NCBI RefSeq assembly: GCF_041346945.1 | Contig: NZ_CP166850.1 | Coordinates: 6,432,501-6,496,500, forward strand | Origin: Amycolatopsis sp. cg9 | GTDB lineage: Bacteria > Actinomycetota > Actinomycetes > Mycobacteriales > Pseudonocardiaceae | Direction: 5' to 3' | Length of the DNA: 64,000 nt | Shown: positions 59,956 through 64,000 of the stretch, one piece after another | Numbering within the stretch: position 1 is the first letter of the stretch | How the letters are laid out: every line of letters begins with the position of its first letter | Translations under genes and position numbers: made by a program | The notes under the pieces: generated by a model | Database searches by the model: none | What the model was told of the DNA's origin: nothing | What the model saw: the letters and a program-made list of their open reading frames with translations, nothing else

Positions 59956-60893
59956 AGGTCCTCCCCGGACCGGACGAGCCGGCGCACGTACACCGCGGTC
60001 AGCCCGACGAGCAGCGCGACCGAGACGACGGCGATCGCCGCGCCCTGGCCGAAGTCGTTGCGGCTGAAGGCGCGGGTGAACGTCCAGATGCCGAGCGTCG
60101 TGGTGCCGCCGTCCGGGCCGCCCTGGGTGAGGATCCAGATCTGGTTGAACACGGTGAAGTCCCAGATGACGGAGAGGATCGTGACCAGGCCGAGGATCGG
60201 CTGCAGGAACGGCAGCGTGATCGTGCGGTGCGCCCGCCACGGCCCGGCGCCGTCGAGCGCCGCCGCTTCGTAGTAGGACTGCGGGATCTGCGAAAGCCCG
60301 GCGTAGAGCGTGAGCGCGACGAACGGCACCGACTGCCAGACGACGAGCAGCCACACCAGGGTGAACGCCGACGCGGGCGAGGTCGTCCAGTCGTGCTGGG
60401 TGAGGTCCCCGAAACCGAGCCGGGTCAGCAGCCAGTTCACCACGCCGTACCCGGGCTGGAAGAGCCACTGCCAGACCAGGGTGGACGCCACGTTCGGCAG
60501 TGCCCAGGCGGCGATCAGGCACAGCGTCACCGCCGTGCGCATCCCGCGGCCCAGCTTGCGCAGCATGAGGGCGACCCCGAAGCCGATGAGGAGCGTGCCG
60601 AGCACCAGCGCGGCGCAGAACCCGACGCTGCGGGCGAGCACCGGGAGCAGCTGGCCGTCGCCGAGCACGGCGGCGTAGTTGTCCCAGCCCGCGAAGCCCG
60701 TCGTGCCGGTGAACAGCGACCGCAGGCCGTACTCCTGCAGCGAGATGACGACCAGCCGCAGCAGCGGGTAGCCGAGCACCAGCCCGAGCAGCGCGGCCGC
60801 GGGCAGGAGCAGGCCGTACGGCAGCAGCGATCGGCGCCGCCGGGGCGCCGCCGGTCTTTCCGGCGCGCGCGGCCGCGCTTTCACGAGCAACAC
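59952..60893 (-). CDS. Sugar ABC transporter permease (MalF type)
   Basis: A 313-residue permease with six helices and the EAA loop S-Y-Y-E-A-A-A-L-D-G-A-G. GTG at 60893 was chosen because GAAGGAG stands 5 bases upstream; the open frame further upstream is arginine- and proline-rich and not coding. It lies 76 bp after the binding-protein gene and overlaps the second permease gene. Confidence 0.88.
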   Translation of the reverse strand: MLLVKARPRAPERPAAPRRRRSLLPYGLLLPAAALLGLVLGYPLLRLVVISLQEYGLRSLFTGTTGFAGWDNYAAVLGDGQLLPVLARSVGFCAALVLGTLLIGFGVALMLRKLGRGMRTAVTLCLIAAWALPNVASTLVWQWLFQPGYGVVNWLLTRLGFGDLTQHDWTTSPASAFTLVWLLVVWQSVPFVALTLYAGLSQIPQSYYEAAALDGAGPWRAHRTITLPFLQPILGLVTILSVIWDFTVFNQIWILTQGGPDGGTTTLGIWTFTRAFSRNDFGQGAAIAVVSVALLVGLTAVYVRRLVRSGEDL

Positions 60894-60969
60894 GGGAACT
60901 CCTTCTCGGAAGCGGGAAAGGGGCGGGGCGGCCCGGCGGGGACGGCGGTCGGCCGGGCCACCCCGCCGG

Positions 60970-62244
60970 TCAGCGGGTGTTGAGCGCTTCGGTGAGGTGG
61001 GCGTCGAAGTCCTTGGCCGCCTGGGCGATCGGCTTGCGCCCGGTCGCGATGTCGGCGAAGAACGTGTTGATCGACTTGTCACTCTCGATCGTCGCCCAGC
61101 CGGGCGCGGCCGGCGTCGCGACGCTGGTCTTGGCCGCGGTGGCGAACGCGGCGTTGAGCGGCGGCAGCGACGGGGTGATCCGGTCGATCAGCTCGGTCGA
61201 GATCGGGGTCCAGCCGTCGATGCCGACGATCGCGTCGCGCTGCACGGCCGGGTCGGTCGCCGCCTTGACGAAGGCGAGCGCGAGGTCTTGGTTGCGGCTC
61301 TTCGCCGCGATCGCCAGGTCGGACCCGCCGAGGAACACCGGCTGCGTCTTGCCGGGGGTGGCGCTGGGGAAGGGGAAGGTGCCCAGCCGGTCCTTGAGCT
61401 CCGGCTTGTTCTTGACCACGGTGTTGACGCTCGTGTCGAGGATGGCCGCCGCGCCGCCGGCGGAGAAGATCGCGGCCTGGTCGGGTGCCTTGGTGTCGAC
61501 GTTGCGGGACGCCGCGGAGGAGTAGGCGTTCTGGAAGTCCTTCCAGGCCTGCAACCCCCGCTGCGCCTCGGGGCTTTCGAGGGCGCCGGCCCACTTGCCG
61601 TCCTTCTGCGTGGCGATCCGGCCACCGGCGTCCCAGACGAACTGCAGCGCGCCGAACCAGTACTTGCCGGGGAAGTGGAAGACCGAGTAGTCCGGCGCCG
61701 GGTGCTTCGCCTTGATCTTGTCGAGCGCGGCGGTGAGTTCGGCGTAGGTCTTGGGTGGGGCGGTGACGCCGGCGTCGGCCCAGACCTGCTTGTCGTAGAT
61801 GACCGAGCGGTTGCCCGCGAACAGCGGCGCCGCGTAGACGTGGTCGTCCACAGTGGCCGGTCCGATCAGGCCGGGCAGCCAGGTCTGGCCCGCGGCCAGT
61901 TCGGCGCGGTGCGGCGTGAGGTCGGTCAGCGCGCCGTTGGCGGCGAACAGCGGGACGTTCGTGTTGCCGATCTCGATGACGTCCGGCGTGGTGTCCTGCG
62001 CCAGCGCGGTGCTGATCTTGGTGTTGATGTTGTCCCATTCCTGGATCTGGACGGTGACCTTCGCGCCGGTGGCCTTTTCGAACGCGGCGGTGATCGCCGC
62101 GGTGGCCTTGTCGCTCAGGTCGCCGTTCATCAGCCAGACGGTCAGCGTGTTCCCGCCGGCGGCGGGCGCGGGGGTTTCGGCGCCGCAGGCACTGGCGGTC
62201 AGGGCGGTGACGGCCAGTGCGGCGGCGAGGATGCGTCTGCGCAT
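60970..62244 (-). CDS. Sugar ABC transporter solute-binding lipoprotein
   Basis: A 424-residue extracytoplasmic binding protein. The lipobox is L-T-A-S-A-C with the lipidated Cys20. L-T-V-W-L-M and V-I-E-I-G-N-T-N-V-P-L-F are typical of family 1 sugar-binding proteins. With GH20 and a chitin-binding hydrolase in the same operon, the ligand is probably chitobiose or GlcNAc (DasA/NgcE-like). It starts 33 bp after the GH16 gene. Confidence 0.88.
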   Translation of the reverse strand: MRRRILAAALAVTALTASACGAETPAPAAGGNTLTVWLMNGDLSDKATAAITAAFEKATGAKVTVQIQEWDNINTKISTALAQDTTPDVIEIGNTNVPLFAANGALTDLTPHRAELAAGQTWLPGLIGPATVDDHVYAAPLFAGNRSVIYDKQVWADAGVTAPPKTYAELTAALDKIKAKHPAPDYSVFHFPGKYWFGALQFVWDAGGRIATQKDGKWAGALESPEAQRGLQAWKDFQNAYSSAASRNVDTKAPDQAAIFSAGGAAAILDTSVNTVVKNKPELKDRLGTFPFPSATPGKTQPVFLGGSDLAIAAKSRNQDLALAFVKAATDPAVQRDAIVGIDGWTPISTELIDRITPSLPPLNAAFATAAKTSVATPAAPGWATIESDKSINTFFADIATGRKPIAQAAKDFDAHLTEALNTR

Positions 62245-62277
62245 GGGGATTCCCGGGAGGCGTGAGGGGGTGCGGGG

Positions 62278-63459
62278 TCAGCAGTGGCCGAGGTCGGCCC
62301 ACTGGGCGGTGAGACCGGGCTCGGAGCCCTGGGTCCACCAGTTCGCCTGCCAGAGGTGGGCGCTGTGCTTCACGCGCTGGCCGCCGAGGTACACCGTGCC
62401 CCAGTCCCATTCCGGCGCCGTCGAGCAGTCGGCGGGCTGGGACGGCGTGGTCGGGGTCGTCGGCGTCGTGGGGGTGGTCGGCTTGGTGGTCGTGGTCGGC
62501 GGCGGGCTGGTCGGGGTGGTGCACCCGGTGACGGTGTCCACGTGGGCCGTTCCGGCGGTCCGGTACTGCGCGGCCTTCGCCGTGGCGTCCGCGGGTGCGA
62601 CGACCTGGTTGCCGGCGTAGTAGGTCCAGTCCACCTGCTCGGTGTAGACGCTGTTCCCGCTCGTGTGGCCCGCCGTGTCGATGAACCACATGTTGTAGTT
62701 GATCGACATCGGCGTGCGCGGGTAGACCGGGTTGCCCTGGGCGTCGGTGGTGTGGTCGGCGGTCAGGACGCCGTCGATGTAGTACTTGACGTGCCCGCCG
62801 GAGACCTGCGTGACGATGTCGTGCCAGCCGGCCAGGCTGCGGTTCTGCGCGGTGGACGTGCGCAGGCCGTCCCACGTCGGGTTGTTCCAGTAGGTGTACC
62901 AGCTGGTCTGGTAGTTCGCCTGCGAGCCGCCCCAGCCGCCGTTGGGCAGGTATTCGGAGAAGTCCAGCTCGCTGTAGAGCGGGTCGCGGTCGTACCGCAG
63001 CGGCGAGATCGTGAAGTAGGTCTCGTTGACGTGGTCGCCGTCGGTGCCGCTGTCCGGCGCGTCGGTGAAGCGGACGCGGCTGGCGTACGTGCCTTCGAAG
63101 AACCGCAGCTGGTTCTGGTACAGCTCGGCGTGCGTGGTGCCGTTCGCGGAGCCGTCGGTGCTCGCGGTCAGCTGGGCGACGCGTTCGCCGTTGACGGCAG
63201 GGAAGCTGACGTTGCCGGTCAGCCACCGAGCCCCGGGCACACCGGGGCTGCCGACGTCGTTGCGGGTGGTCCACCCGGCCCCGCTGAAGGCGGAGTCGGT
63301 GGGCGAGGCGTAGTGGAAGTCGTCGAAGAGCACACCGCAGTCGGCGGCCGCGGCGGCCGACGGGCTGGCGTCGGCCCCGCCGGAGAGGATCAGGGCCGTG
63401 GCGGCCACGGTGGCGATGCTCGTCAGGGCTGCGGTGGTGGTCCGGGTGGTGCGGGACAT
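62278..63459 (-). CDS. Secreted GH16-type glycoside hydrolase with CBM5/12 chitin-binding module
   Basis: A 393-residue exported enzyme. The signal peptide (about 1-39, ending A-A-A-A-A) leads into a beta-jelly-roll domain with the GH16 catalytic E-L-D-F-S-E (near residue 162). A Thr/Pro linker of PTTPTT type (about 318-340) joins a C-terminal CBM5/12 module: W-D-W-G-T-V-Y, then W-W-T-Q-G-S-E-P-G. GH16 enzymes cut beta-1,3 or mixed glucans; the chitin-binding module and the operon suggest action on chitin-glucan of fungal walls. It is the first gene of the amino-sugar operon, below a dre-like palindrome. Confidence 0.85.
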   Translation of the reverse strand: MSRTTRTTTAALTSIATVAATALILSGGADASPSAAAAADCGVLFDDFHYASPTDSAFSGAGWTTRNDVGSPGVPGARWLTGNVSFPAVNGERVAQLTASTDGSANGTTHAELYQNQLRFFEGTYASRVRFTDAPDSGTDGDHVNETYFTISPLRYDRDPLYSELDFSEYLPNGGWGGSQANYQTSWYTYWNNPTWDGLRTSTAQNRSLAGWHDIVTQVSGGHVKYYIDGVLTADHTTDAQGNPVYPRTPMSINYNMWFIDTAGHTSGNSVYTEQVDWTYYAGNQVVAPADATAKAAQYRTAGTAHVDTVTGCTTPTSPPPTTTTKPTTPTTPTTPTTPSQPADCSTAPEWDWGTVYLGGQRVKHSAHLWQANWWTQGSEPGLTAQWADLGHC

Positions 63460-63496
63460 GGGTCTCCTCCTGGGGATGCCGTCCGCGGGGAGGCCG

Positions 63497-63512
63497 ATTG
63501 GTCTAGACGAAT
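63497..63512. promoter_or_regulatory. dre-like DasR operator
   Basis: ATTGGTCTAGACGAAT closely matches the dre consensus of DasR (core TGGTCTAGACCA) and is palindromic except at one base pair. It lies 38 bp upstream of the GH16 start codon. A DasR-like gene ends the same operon. The consensus is from memory. Confidence 0.75.
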
Positions 63513-63534
63513 CGGGTGGCCAGTACCCTCCTCC

Positions 63535-63580
63535 TGACCATTGGTCATGTCAAGAAGCCGGCAGAACTTACCTTTGGTAA
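63535..63580. promoter_or_regulatory. Two matching 13-bp palindromic operators before the acyl-CoA dehydrogenase gene
   Basis: TGACC-ATT-GGTCA (63535-63547) and TTACC-TTT-GGTAA (63568-63580) are each perfect palindromes sharing T-N-A-C-C-N-T-T-G-G-T-N-A. Their centres are 33 bp apart, about three helical turns. They lie between the GH16 gene and the divergent acyl-CoA dehydrogenase gene and suggest a cooperatively binding repressor encoded elsewhere. Confidence 0.65.
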
Positions 63581-63640
63581 TTTCCGGCGCCGTGCCGCCC
63601 GAGCGGTGAAGATGGGGTCAGCCGACCGAGAGGACCGGGA

Positions 63641-64000
63641 ATGGACGGGCTGACCGAAGAGGAGGCCGCGATCGTCGCGGTGGTGCGCGACTTCGTGGAC
63701 CGCGACGTCCGGCCGTCGGCGCGGGAACTGGACCACGCCGACACCTACCCCGAGGCGCTCATCGAGCAGATGAAGCGGCTCGGCGTCTTCGGGCTGGCCG
63801 TCCCCGAGCCGTGGGGCGAGGCGCAGGTGTCCGCGCAGTGCTACGCCGCGATCACCGAGGAGCTGGCGCGCGGCTGGATGAGCCTGGCCGGCGCGATGGG
63901 CGGGCACACCGTGGTCGCGAAGCTCATCGCCGAGCACGGCACGCGCGAGCAGCAGGACCACTACCTGCCGCGGCTGGCCACCGGCGAGGTCCGCGCGACG
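63641..64000 (+). CDS. Acyl-CoA dehydrogenase, N-terminal part (3' end outside window)
   Basis: The first 120 residues of a flavin-dependent dehydrogenase: E-E-A-A-I-V-A-V-V-R-D-F-V-D-R-D-V, F-G-L-A-V-P-E-P-W-G and A-I-T-E-E-L-A-R-G are standard for the N-terminal helical domain. GAGAGGACCGGGA precedes the ATG. The frame is open to the end of the window. It diverges from the amino-sugar operon and has its own pair of operators, so it probably belongs to a separate acyl-CoA pathway continuing to the right. Confidence 0.88.
   Translation, partial: MDGLTEEEAAIVAVVRDFVDRDVRPSARELDHADTYPEALIEQMKRLGVFGLAVPEPWGEAQVSAQCYAAITEELARGWMSLAGAMGGHTVVAKLIAEHGTREQQDHYLPRLATGEVRAT

Overview
The window comes from a very GC-rich actinobacterium with strong third-position G/C bias and frequent GTG or TTG starts joined by 4-base stop/start overlaps. 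The gene set (conservon-type kinase operon, 2-methylisoborneol/encapsulin operon, das-like amino-sugar uptake operon, LigD, ECF41 sigma factor) fits the Pseudonocardiales, probably an Amycolatopsis-like organism. That placement is inferred from gene content, not from a phylogeny. I saw no tRNA, rRNA or CRISPR array.

Left part (1-9503). The 3' part of a proline racemase-family gene is followed by an 874-bp IS5-type insertion sequence. The IS sits exactly between two convergent genes and its transposase is broken. Next is a compact deoxyamino-sugar cassette: FAD monooxygenase, EryCIII/DesVII-like glycosyltransferase, flavin-type small protein, DesVI-like N-methyltransferase, C-4 type aminotransferase, RmlC-like epimerase and a 14-helix exporter. 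No scaffold synthase and no RmlA/RmlB genes accompany it.

Middle-left (9555-26339). A darcynin-family protein, an SDR enzyme and a secreted CE15 glucuronoyl esterase with CBM2 precede the most striking locus. That locus is a four-gene operon with geranyl diphosphate methyltransferase, 2-methylisoborneol synthase and two paralogous family 2B encapsulin shell proteins carrying cyclic-nucleotide-binding-like inserts. It encodes a terpene cyclase and, in all likelihood, its protein shell. Then follow a multicopper oxidase pair with a divergent LysR regulator, a LIG-POL LigD, a FUSC membrane protein, and a TetR/hydrolase pair with two identical 18-bp operators.

Centre (26343-45187). Two tightly overlapped CoA-ester catabolic operons lie here. 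The first (lyase, hydratase, CaiB-type CoA-transferase, hydratase, acyl-CoA ligase, nitronate monooxygenase) is framed by two MarR-type palindromes and faces an importer gene. The second has acyl-CoA ligase, hydratase, acetoacetyl-CoA synthetase, a 3-hydroxyacyl-CoA dehydrogenase and an amidohydrolase. Between them sit an ECF41 sigma factor with its usual carboxymuconolactone-decarboxylase partner, a membrane-anchored sigma4-like/zinc-finger protein behind a terminator-bearing leader, a HAD phosphatase with no ordinary start codon, and a STAS-kinase fusion.

Right part (45188-64000). A STAS protein, a PoxB-like enzyme and LtrA precede a conservon-like operon (nitrate-sensor-type kinase, roadblock, DUF742) in which an MHYT membrane protein occupies the place of the usual GTPase. 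A large exported protein of unknown function follows. Then comes a chitin/GlcNAc operon (GH16-CBM5, solute-binding protein, two permeases, GH20, GntR) headed by a DasR-type dre palindrome. The window ends inside an acyl-CoA dehydrogenase gene with two matching 13-bp operators upstream.
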